Shown here piece after piece: positions 8,294-15,512 of a stretch of DNA of 61,147 bases. The DNA comes from Propionicimonas sp. (GTDB lineage Bacteria; Actinomycetota; Actinomycetes; Propionibacteriales; Propionibacteriaceae). Numbering within the stretch: position 1 is the first letter of the stretch; the number at the start of each line of letters is the position of its first letter. The notes beneath the pieces are model-generated. The model was not told where the DNA came from. It ran no database searches and saw only the letters and a program-made list of their open reading frames with translations. The stretch is from assembly GCF_029975155.1 (NCBI RefSeq), contig NZ_JARKPQ010000183.1, positions 1 through 61,147 of the forward strand, written 5' to 3'. Made by a program: the position numbers and the translations under genes.

Positions 8294-11200
8294 TCACAGT
8301 CGGCGACCCTGCTCGACCCTCTGCGCTTCCCTGCGCGGCCCGGTGTCGTCGAACGGTTCGCCGACCGACAGTGCGCGGCGCAGCGCGGCGTAGGCGGTGC
8401 GGTACTCGGCGGCCTGTTGGGCGTTGGTGATGTTCTTCGGGTTGCCCAGTGGCGCGGGGCCGGTGACCTCGTAGCGGTGCCGGTACAGGGCGACGGTCGT
8501 GGCATGGTCGAGCCACACGCCGCGGGCACGCCTCGCTGTGGGAACCCGACCCAGCTGCTTAGTCCAGTCCTGACTGGCGTCGAGCGCGTGATGAAGCGCG
8601 CGACGTACTGCGGCCTCGATGAGCTGCCGGCGCTCGGTGAGCGCGGCCTGCATGTCGTCCGGGATCGGCTCGGCAGGCGTGGGGATGAGTCCGGCGACCC
8701 GGCGTGGCCGGGGACCCCGGCCTTGGGCGAGGTTCGTGGTGGCGTGGTCGATCCGCTTGGCGAGCTGGGCGGCAGGGTCGGCCTGGTCTTCGCCGGGGGT
8801 GATGGTCGGGGCAAGGGTTGTGAGGATCGCGGTGACGTCATGTCCGGCGGCTTCATGGCGGGCGAGTGCGCCTTCGAGGTGTTCGTAGTAGGGGCTGGTG
8901 AACACGTCATCGGCCACATTGCCGGTGAAGGGGGCGATGTCGAGCAGGATGGCCCACCGCTGGGTTTGCGCCTCGCGGGCGAGCAGGTCGTACTCGTCGA
9001 GCAGCGTGGACAGTGAGGCGTGCCGGTCGACCTCGAGTTGCAGGGTCTCGGTGGCGGACAGGTCGGCGTCGCTGCGGGCGAGCACCCGTGCCAGCTGCTC
9101 GACCCTGGTCAGCGGCTCGGGCTGGTCGAGGTGTGGTTCGACCTCGTACGGGTCGGGCTGGATCACATACGCCTCGTTGCGCAGACGACCGCGAGTCAGG
9201 GCGACGTAGAACAGTTCGCGGGCGGCCTTGTCGGGGTCGATGAGCGCGTGCGCGGTGTCCACGGTCATGCCCTGCGCCCGGTGCACCGTCGAGGCATAGC
9301 CGAGCTCCACCTCGTCGCGGACATAGGAGGCGGGCAGCACGAGAGCTTTTCCGCGCGGCCGATCGCCGCGCCCGAGCCTGCGCACCGTGAGCGAGCCTTC
9401 CTCGTGGCGGCGGGTGACCTGCCAGCGATCACCGTTCTTGACCCACGACGCCCCGGTGGTCAGGCGGCGCTCGTTGCGGCGGGTGACGACCAGATCACTG
9501 ACACCGGCGGTGGTCCCGTCGTGGAGCGGCACACCGTCGGCCTCGACTCGGCCGGCCTGGATCAGGTCCGTGCGGGCGCGTTGGTTCAGCTCGGCGACGG
9601 CCCCGCCGTTCGCGGCGATCATCAGCGTGGATTGTCCGGCCGCCCGGTCGATCTGCCAGGCGTCGTAGAGCGCGTCGAGCATCGCGTCGATCCCGCCGTC
9701 ATGCAGACGGCCGCGCTCCTCGTAGGTCTTCAGCACGCTCGTCTTCCCGTGTCGCAGAGCGAGGCTGGCGGTCTTCTCCCAGTCGTTGGCGAAGCGGCGC
9801 GCGCCGGTCAGCTCGGGCACCCCTCGCCGGTGACGGGTGAGCATCCCGAATGCCCCGCCAGTCTCCACCGCCGAGAGTTGCGCCCAATCGCCGATGAGCA
9901 CGACCTTGGCCCCGACCGCGGCAGCGTGCGCGGTGATCCGATCGAGCGCGAGTGTTCCGGCGAGCGAGGCTTCATCGACGAGCACGAGCTGACCGGCGTG
10001 GAGGTTCCAGCGGCCCTTGCGGTGCTCATAGAGGAACTTCGCCGTGTTCTCCGCCCGCACACCCAGGCTCTCCCCGAGGACCTCGGCAGCCACAGCGGAC
10101 GGGGCCAATCCGATCACCGAGTCCTTGCCGTGCACGGCGGTCCATGCCCGATACAGGGCACGCAAAGCCGTCGTCTTCCCCGCCCCGGCCGGCCCGACCA
10201 GCAGATCGAGCGTGAGCCCAGAGCGTGCGATCTTCGTGATCGCGGTGGCCTGGTCCGGCTCCAGCCTGACACCCTTGATCTTGCGTGAGGCGTGCCGGGC
10301 CACCAGCCGCGCCGACAGTGCCGGCGCGCCCTCGGCCGCAGCATGGCGCAGGAGCCGGGTTTCGGCGTCGAGGATGTCCTGGCTCGTGTACGCGATCTGG
10401 TCGACGGGCTGGAACCTGTTGCCCTCGCCCTCAATGTACTGCTCGGGCACGGCACGGTCGTAGGCAGGCGTGAGCCGCAACGACCGTTCCTCGACCTGCT
10501 GCACAACCAGGTCGACCACCGCCATCCGGTCGGCGGTGGTGGCGAACCGGACGCCCATCAGTTGCCGCATCGCCTCGGCGTGCAGGTTCAGCCGACCCCA
10601 GGTGGCGCGCCGATTGGCGACCTCCATCAGCACCACCGTGGCAAGATCGGACACCTGCGCCACCTGGAGGTCGTCGGCCCGCAACCGGGCCTCTGCCGGC
10701 CCATGCGCCAAGGGTTGCCGCGCCCAGGTCGTCGCGTCCTCACCCAACACCGTGGCTGCGCGCTGCCGCCACTGGGCCGTCAACTCGGTCAGCGAGTGCA
10801 ACTTCTTCTCCGGTCGCGTCTCCACCGTCGCCTGCTGCCGCAACTTCGCAATCGCCGTCCTCGACGGCGCACGCCCATGCTCGGCGACATAGGCGTCGAT
10901 CAGTCGCCGGGTCGCCTCCGCGATACCCTCGACTCCCTCGCCTGTGTTGCCGGTGGTACGGCGGGAGAACTCCGCCACCAGCGCGGCTGGCACACCGTCA
11001 ATCTCCCAGCCGATATTGCGATCCCGGCCTCGATCGACCGGCCCCCACGAGACGCCGAGCAGCCGGGCGGTGTGGTCGGTGAGGAAGGCGTTATATGACG
11101 CCGACAGCGCGACGGTGGCCCGATGCAGGGTCCGGGAATCAAGCGTCCGCCAGCGCCCGTCCACGCCCTGAACCTTGTTCGACACGACCACGTGCGTGTG

Positions 11201-11869
11201 GAGCTGCGGATCGGTGGCACGGCTGTCGTAATGATCGAAGGCCATTGCGATGACGCCCACGACAGGCATCCGGGCAACCCCACCGTGCCCGACCCTGGTC
11301 GCCGCGACCCGCTCCTCCAGCATCGCGAGGGTATCGCGCAGCGCTGCGTGATGCGCCTGCACGACCAGCGACTGCGTTCCCGCGTCCGCAACACCCCACA
11401 CGGCGCTGAGCGACTTCGGCGGCGAGAACGTCAAATCGAAGCCCGCAACCGCAGTCCGCGGCCTCTTCGCCATCTCCTCCTCACGGATGCGCTCGATGGC
11501 TTCCTCCCGCTGCACGCCAGTCAACGACGCATCCAGCCGTGCAACCCTCGCCGCAACACGTTCCCGCGGGGGTTGCAGCCGCGGATACGACGACCCGAGC
11601 CTCTCGCCCGTCACCGGATGAACGCCCTCGCCGAGCAACCGGGCCAGCTGTTCCTCCGTCACCGTGTCGCCCTCCGCCAGGGCTAGGCCCTGCCTGGTGG
11701 CGAGGCTCGCCAGGCCGGTGCCGCGCCACGTTCCCGGAGGGCATCCGGACTCGGTGTAGTAGCGGGTCAGCGGCGTGCCCACGTCGCGGTCGCCGTCACC
11801 CGCGGCGACCGACTTCAAGAGGTATTCGTACCCGCGGCCAGACGACATTACGCGGATCGTCATCACCAC
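8294..11869 (-). CDS. traA: MobF-family conjugative relaxase-helicase (TraA/TrwC type)
   Basis: A 1191-residue protein; GTG start with GGGAGGGG seven bases upstream. The N-terminal TrwC relaxase domain (about 1-330) has the metal-binding histidines in DPQLHTHVVVSN, tyrosines near the N-terminus (RGYEYLL, RYYTESG) as nicking candidates, and FDLTFSPPKSLSAVWG. Residues ~500-900 form a RecD-like helicase: VGPAGAGKTTALRALYRAW (Walker A), QLVLVDEASLAGT (Walker B), YASTVHRAQGMTVD and FYVALTRGR. The last 250 residues are helical and of unknown role. It nicks the origin of transfer and unwinds the strand delivered to the coupling protein. It is unusually far (about 45 kb) from traG, with defence and lanthipeptide cargo on either side. 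Confidence 0.93.
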   Translation of the reverse strand: MVMTIRVMSSGRGYEYLLKSVAAGDGDRDVGTPLTRYYTESGCPPGTWRGTGLASLATRQGLALAEGDTVTEEQLARLLGEGVHPVTGERLGSSYPRLQPPRERVAARVARLDASLTGVQREEAIERIREEEMAKRPRTAVAGFDLTFSPPKSLSAVWGVADAGTQSLVVQAHHAALRDTLAMLEERVAATRVGHGGVARMPVVGVIAMAFDHYDSRATDPQLHTHVVVSNKVQGVDGRWRTLDSRTLHRATVALSASYNAFLTDHTARLLGVSWGPVDRGRDRNIGWEIDGVPAALVAEFSRRTTGNTGEGVEGIAEATRRLIDAYVAEHGRAPSRTAIAKLRQQATVETRPEKKLHSLTELTAQWRQRAATVLGEDATTWARQPLAHGPAEARLRADDLQVAQVSDLATVVLMEVANRRATWGRLNLHAEAMRQLMGVRFATTADRMAVVDLVVQQVEERSLRLTPAYDRAVPEQYIEGEGNRFQPVDQIAYTSQDILDAETRLLRHAAAEGAPALSARLVARHASRKIKGVRLEPDQATAITKIARSGLTLDLLVGPAGAGKTTALRALYRAWTAVHGKDSVIGLAPSAVAAEVLGESLGVRAENTAKFLYEHRKGRWNLHAGQLVLVDEASLAGTLALDRITAHAAAVGAKVVLIGDWAQLSAVETGGAFGMLTRHRRGVPELTGARRFANDWEKTASLALRHGKTSVLKTYEERGRLHDGGIDAMLDALYDAWQIDRAAGQSTLMIAANGGAVAELNQRARTDLIQAGRVEADGVPLHDGTTAGVSDLVVTRRNERRLTTGASWVKNGDRWQVTRRHEEGSLTVRRLGRGDRPRGKALVLPASYVRDEVELGYASTVHRAQGMTVDTAHALIDPDKAARELFYVALTRGRLRNEAYVIQPDPYEVEPHLDQPEPLTRVEQLARVLARSDADLSATETLQLEVDRHASLSTLLDEYDLLAREAQTQRWAILLDIAPFTGNVADDVFTSPYYEHLEGALARHEAAGHDVTAILTTLAPTITPGEDQADPAAQLAKRIDHATTNLAQGRGPRPRRVAGLIPTPAEPIPDDMQAALTERRQLIEAAVRRALHHALDASQDWTKQLGRVPTARRARGVWLDHATTVALYRHRYEVTGPAPLGNPKNITNAQQAAEYRTAYAALRRALSVGEPFDDTGPRREAQRVEQGRRL

Positions 11870-12252
11870 CGCCGGCCCCTCCCGAGCCGGTCTCGGAACG
11901 GGCCGCCTCAGCGGTCAGGTGCGCTCAGCGCGCCTCTGCACCCTTGGTGCCAACAGTGTGTGCGTCCCGCTGCGGAGCATCAACTGCCCAGGGCACAGCC
12001 GAGTCCAGGCCGCTCCCAGCCTGACCGGCGAGAGGACGAGTCCGGGCATGACTGCCCGGGAGCTCAAACCACCAGGCCGAGCTGAGTGGGATCATCCGCC
12101 TGCTAGCGATGCCGCGAACTGCGCAGGCAGCATCCAGCTTCCACGGAGAGTGCCCCATCCCTGCGGATGCTCTGACTGTCAGTCGCTGCCCGGGGTGCCG
12201 CCGGGGCCTGACTGCGGAGAGCCGTCCCGCGGCACTCCTGCGCTACAGTTTA
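11870..12252. other. Non-coding stretch upstream of relaxase; candidate oriT region
   Basis: 383 bases between the divergent relaxase and SOS-controlled genes, without a convincing gene. Short dyads are visible, for example GGTGCGCT followed by AGCGCGCC near 11918-11934 and GACTG-T-CAGTC at 12174-12184. For MobF systems the origin of transfer usually lies next to the relaxase gene, so this is the best place to look. The exact nick site cannot be assigned by eye. Confidence 0.3.
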
Positions 12253-12268
12253 TCGAACGCATGTTCGA
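12253..12268. promoter_or_regulatory. LexA-type SOS box
   Basis: TCGAACGCATGTTCGA is a perfect 6-4-6 palindrome matching the actinobacterial LexA operator (TCGAAC-N4-GTTCGA). It lies 19 bases upstream of a ribosome binding site and short ORF and 53 bases before the 102-residue gene, where LexA binding would block transcription until DNA damage. Confidence 0.85.
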
Positions 12269-12287
12269 CAACCAGATGGAGGATCCG

Positions 12288-12335
12288 ATGACGGTCACCG
12301 CCACACACTGCGAGGCGTTCCATGTCCCCACGTGA
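12288..12335 (+). CDS. 15-residue leader ORF overlapping the SOS-controlled gene
   Basis: ATG 12288 has a strong GGAGGATCC site upstream and codes for MTVTATHCEAFHVPT, stopping at TGA 12333-12335, 14 bases inside the next gene (ATG 12322). The next gene has no good ribosome binding site of its own apart from this translated region, suggesting that it is expressed by translational coupling. The peptide resembles nothing I recognise. Confidence 0.5.
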   Translation: MTVTATHCEAFHVPT

Positions 12336-12630
12336 GATCCCGCAACTCCCCGCCGGCATCCGCCTGCAACCCCTGCCGCCCCGATCCCGCCGGCTGCGGA
12401 ATCCTCCACCGGAGTGGGAAGTGCAACTCGAAGGCAAGTGCATCGGACAGATCAGGCAATGGAAAGTCGACAGCGCCTCGGCTACCTTCTACGACGCAAC
12501 GGCCATCCACCCCGAGACCGGCAAGCCCATACCCCTTGAATCGAACACCGACCTTGCAGAGCGCGTCGAGGCGGTCCTTGCCGCGTGGCGCGACCCGACG
12601 CGGTTCATACACAAGCCGTCATGGGAATAG
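12322..12630 (+). CDS. SOS-box-controlled hypothetical protein
   Basis: A 102-residue protein; basic, proline-rich N-terminus (LPPRSRRLRNPPPEWEVQLE), then a compact region ending LAERVEAVLAAWRDPTRFIH. No known domain is recognised. It lies behind a perfect LexA box and overlaps a short leader ORF. Placement next to the relaxase suggests a damage-induced accessory of transfer or of DNA processing, but that is inference from position only. Confidence 0.6.
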   Translation: MSPREIPQLPAGIRLQPLPPRSRRLRNPPPEWEVQLEGKCIGQIRQWKVDSASATFYDATAIHPETGKPIPLESNTDLAERVEAVLAAWRDPTRFIHKPSWE

Positions 12631-12717
12631 GCGCGGCCTCCCCACGACCGTGGCGGCGTCGCGCCGCCGCGAAGAGACGACGTGCTGGATTCGGCCGGGC
12701 ACAACGTCCACCTACAT

Positions 12718-13596
12718 CTACGACCCGAACGTTGCGTCTCCGATAGCCTCGCCGGCCTGGCTGAGCGTGACGAAGACTGGAGGCCGCGCCCCACCTTTTG
12801 TGCAAGCAGCCACATCAATCGGTAGGTCAAGTTCGGCGTATCGACTGAACTCCATCTGGAGTGTTGACGGGTCAGGCCCGTCACTGAGGAGGCGTTGTGC
12901 TTCGCAGGCTGCCGCAGCGATAACCATGCCAGGGACGTGGTCGGCATCGTGGTCGAAATAGAAGCGGTTGCGCCAGTCCCAACCGACTTGCGCAGTGAGT
13001 TGGCCAGGTGCTTGCCGGACATTCCTCAGCGGCTGAGGGTCTGTCCGGGTGTCCCGGCTAGAGGATAGATGTGCGCGATGACGTATCGCCCGGTAGGTCC
13101 TCGGCGGAACGAATGTGAGCCTGCCCTCGGCATGGGCAACGGTGTGCCCTCCTTGACCGAGGCTCGCATGGGCGGTGAGACCGGCTGGTGTGCCGTTGCG
13201 TATCGGGACGTCGGCCGCTTCGACCTCTGCTTCAAGTTCGATGGGGCCGAAGGTGGGGAAGCAGACAGGCTCAGTGAGCCAGTGCAGGCTCATACCGTTG
13301 GCGATGAAGGCCCACTCCAATGAAGCTGACAGTAGGCAGTGGGCGGTTGCGATTCCGAGTTGTCGTACGGCCTCGAGCATCAGCACGGGCGGAACCTTGG
13401 TCGATCCTCCGCGCACAGTGGAGTGCGTCGGGGGGAGTTCGACGGTAAAGGCCGCACCGTCATCCGTTCGGCGAGGTGAACCGATGAGCACCTCGGCGGA
13501 GGCCCGCTTATGCAGCAGACTGCGATGCAGCAGTAACGAGGCCGGCGGACAGTTGCCGCTCGGTGTGCGCGTCGGTTCGCCAGGGTGCACGCTCAT
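12718..13596 (-). CDS. AfsA-family butyrolactone-type signal synthase (hot-dog domains)
   Basis: A 292-residue protein with two AfsA hot-dog repeats. Repeat 1 has HRSLLHKRASAEVLIGSPRR, then PPTHS and VPPVLMLEAVRQLGIATAH. Repeat 2 has FYFDHDADHVPGMVIAAAAC. AfsA joins a beta-ketoacyl group to dihydroxyacetone phosphate as the first step of gamma-butyrolactone autoregulator synthesis. The ATG at 13594-13596 overlaps the tetR1 stop (ATGA), so receptor and synthase share a transcript controlled by the operator at 14223-14240. AfsA genes are typical of Streptomyces and relatives; one next to a receptor on an ICE fits a quorum-type switch for the lanthipeptide genes alongside. Confidence 0.85.
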   Translation of the reverse strand: MSVHPGEPTRTPSGNCPPASLLLHRSLLHKRASAEVLIGSPRRTDDGAAFTVELPPTHSTVRGGSTKVPPVLMLEAVRQLGIATAHCLLSASLEWAFIANGMSLHWLTEPVCFPTFGPIELEAEVEAADVPIRNGTPAGLTAHASLGQGGHTVAHAEGRLTFVPPRTYRAIRHRAHLSSSRDTRTDPQPLRNVRQAPGQLTAQVGWDWRNRFYFDHDADHVPGMVIAAAACEAQRLLSDGPDPSTLQMEFSRYAELDLPIDVAACTKGGARPPVFVTLSQAGEAIGDATFGS

Positions 13597-14219
13597 GGCT
13601 CACGAACGCAAGTCTCGGGTTCGTAGTCGACCCCGCGGTAGCCGAGAGCCGCAAGGGCCGCCGCGACGGTCGCATACACGAGGTTATCGTCGAGCGGCCC
13701 TGCCTCAGGAATCTGAACGCGGAGGATAAACGGCCCAGTCAGCAGGTCGCAGATCCAGTCCACGTCGAAATTCCCGGGGATCTCCTGACGGCGCATGGCC
13801 CGCCGAAGTATTAACGCGGTGGATTGCCGGCGGGGGGCCAGGAACCGATCGAAGAAGGACCGGCGGAGTTTGTCATCTGCGCGCAAGGCGGCGAAGAAGC
13901 CTGGCAGTGCGCGGTAGACCAGTGACTCGGTGAAGAAGATGAGCTGGTCACGTTGCACTGCTAGCAGGTCGCTGCTCAAATCCCCGGTGTCGAAGACCTC
14001 GTCTAGCTCGACCGCATACCGGCTCAGCAGGATCTCTAGCGCGAGTGCGCCGAGATCGGGGTACCGCCGGTAGAACGTTGGCCTGGTCGTGCCAGCCCGC
14101 TTGACCAGCCCATGGACGCTCAGTCCCTCGTAGCCGGTTTCCATGAGGATGTCTTGGGCCGCCTGGATCAACGCAACGTCGACCGCAGTGCTCTTGGGGC
14201 GTCCAGGAACGTTCATCAT
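13593..14219 (-). CDS. TetR-family receptor/repressor, paralogue 1
   Basis: About 208 residues from ATG 14219 (or 14216). The N-terminal TetR helix-turn-helix is YEGLSVHGLVKRAGTTRPTF followed by YRRYPDLG; the ligand-binding part carries FDTGDLSSDLLAVQRDQL and WICDLLTGPFILRV. It is strongly similar along its whole length to the TetR at 31665-32279 (same AVQRDQL, LLTGPF and RRYxxLG blocks). Cotranscribed with the AfsA gene and divergent from the reductase, it is the likely sensor of the signal and represses its own promoter through the site overlapping its start. Confidence 0.88.
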   Translation of the reverse strand: MMNVPGRPKSTAVDVALIQAAQDILMETGYEGLSVHGLVKRAGTTRPTFYRRYPDLGALALEILLSRYAVELDEVFDTGDLSSDLLAVQRDQLIFFTESLVYRALPGFFAALRADDKLRRSFFDRFLAPRRQSTALILRRAMRRQEIPGNFDVDWICDLLTGPFILRVQIPEAGPLDDNLVYATVAAALAALGYRGVDYEPETCVREP

Positions 14220-14222
14220 TAT

Positions 14223-14240
14223 GGCCCGTACTGTAACGTC
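14223..14240. promoter_or_regulatory. Operator A at the tetR1/reductase divergent promoter
   Basis: GGCCCGTACTGTAACGTC shares CATTATGG...TACTGTAACGT with the region upstream of tetR2 and TGTAACGT with the two lanA promoters. It lies 4 bases upstream of the tetR1 start. On the plus strand TAACGT (14234-14239) would be a TANNNT -10 box for a leaderless reductase transcript starting at GTG 14247. Confidence 0.65.
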
Positions 14241-14246
14241 CTTGGC

Positions 14247-15350
14247 GTGGGGAGCCAAGGGTCGCAGGTAGTCGTCTATGGTGCCGGTCGCGTCGGTCAG
14301 GTGGTTGCCCGAGCAGTCGCCGCCAGCGGTCGGCCCGTCGTCCTCGCCGGACGTGACCTCCATCGCGTGCAGTTGGTGGCATCGACGGCCGGTCTGCCGT
14401 TCGCGATTGCGTCGGCCATGTGCCCATCTGAGCTCGACGGGTTGCTCAGTGAGGCGATGGCGGTGGTGAACACGGCGGGCCCACAGGCAGCCACGGCCCC
14501 GTCGCTGATCGACGCAGCGATCCGCAACGGCTGCCACTACTTGGACGTGGCGAACGAACCCGAGGCCCTGGCGGCCGCATTTCGGTGTCACCGTCTCGCC
14601 CGCGAGCGCGGCGTGCGTATTGTCGTTGGCCTCGGGCTAGGCGTTGCTGGCAGCGAGGCCGCGGCAGTGCAAGCTCTGTCGCTATTACCGGAGGCTCGAC
14701 GACTAGAGGTGGTCTTCGCTCCGAGCGGGGTGGCCTCCCCGAGTACCGGTGTCGTTCATACGATGCTCCAGACGCTGGCACACGGCCCGTACACCGTGGT
14801 AGATGGTCGCCTCGTGAGGCATCACCCGGGGTGGGGTGTGCGGCGTGGATACCTGGGCGACGCAGTTCCCACCTCTCTCGTCCCAGTCTTCACCGGCGAC
14901 CTGCTCGCCCTGTCCCGTTCCCAGCCAGTTCGCGATGTGACTGTCTATACGCCGGTCCGGCTGCCGACAATGAGCTTGCGCATCGCGGTGCCGGTCGTGA
15001 GTGTCCTCCTCCGTTCATCGCTCGTTAGGCGGGTCGCAGTCCGGTCCGTCGAGGCGGCGGCGGACCACAGCCCGACGGGTTCAGAGGGAGTCCGGAAGTC
15101 CTTCGTTACTGCGACAGCGACTAGCCAAGACCGCGCCAAAGCGGTGGAAGCCACAATCACTGTGCCAGACACCTCTCAGCTGATTGCTGGACTAGTCACG
15201 CGCTCACTCGCCCTGCTCAGCGACAGGCAACCAAACCCCGGAGTCTGGACACCCTGCCAGGCATTGGGACCAGGTGCCCTCATCGACCTTGTGCGTCGGC
15301 ATAGCAATCCCGGCTCCTCGGCCGTGCCGCCGACCGCACTTGGTGCATAG
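14247..15350 (+). CDS. NAD(P)-binding reductase of the saccharopine-dehydrogenase fold
   Basis: 367 residues from GTG 14247. This start is preferred because the Rossmann fold begins at once: QVVVYGAGRVGQVVARAVAA, then RPVVLAGRD, VNTAGPQA and the core YLDVANEPEA. An upstream extension would run over the tetR1 start. TAACGT eight bases upstream suggests a leaderless message. It resembles Sacchrp_dh_NADP proteins, trans-acting enoyl reductases among them. Being divergent from tetR1-afsA under a shared operator, it may carry out the reduction step of signal synthesis, a job done by other reductase families in Streptomyces. That role is inferred from context. Confidence 0.7.
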   Translation: MGSQGSQVVVYGAGRVGQVVARAVAASGRPVVLAGRDLHRVQLVASTAGLPFAIASAMCPSELDGLLSEAMAVVNTAGPQAATAPSLIDAAIRNGCHYLDVANEPEALAAAFRCHRLARERGVRIVVGLGLGVAGSEAAAVQALSLLPEARRLEVVFAPSGVASPSTGVVHTMLQTLAHGPYTVVDGRLVRHHPGWGVRRGYLGDAVPTSLVPVFTGDLLALSRSQPVRDVTVYTPVRLPTMSLRIAVPVVSVLLRSSLVRRVAVRSVEAAADHSPTGSEGVRKSFVTATATSQDRAKAVEATITVPDTSQLIAGLVTRSLALLSDRQPNPGVWTPCQALGPGALIDLVRRHSNPGSSAVPPTALGA

Positions 15351-15512
15351 CGCCGGGTGGACATCAAACCGACCGAATAATCTTCAGGACCGGGGACGTT
15401 GTGATGCAACGGCACCTTCCCATCGCACAACCCCGCCAACCTCGCTGTCACCTGTGGCCTGCCAACCTCGTTGTGGCGTGGTGTCCCGCCGCGGCGCATC
15501 CCTGCGAGTCGT

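Noticed and set aside
9020..10288. Long plus-strand frame antisense to the relaxase
   Set aside because: No family pattern, and it mirrors the well-supported helicase domain on the other strand.
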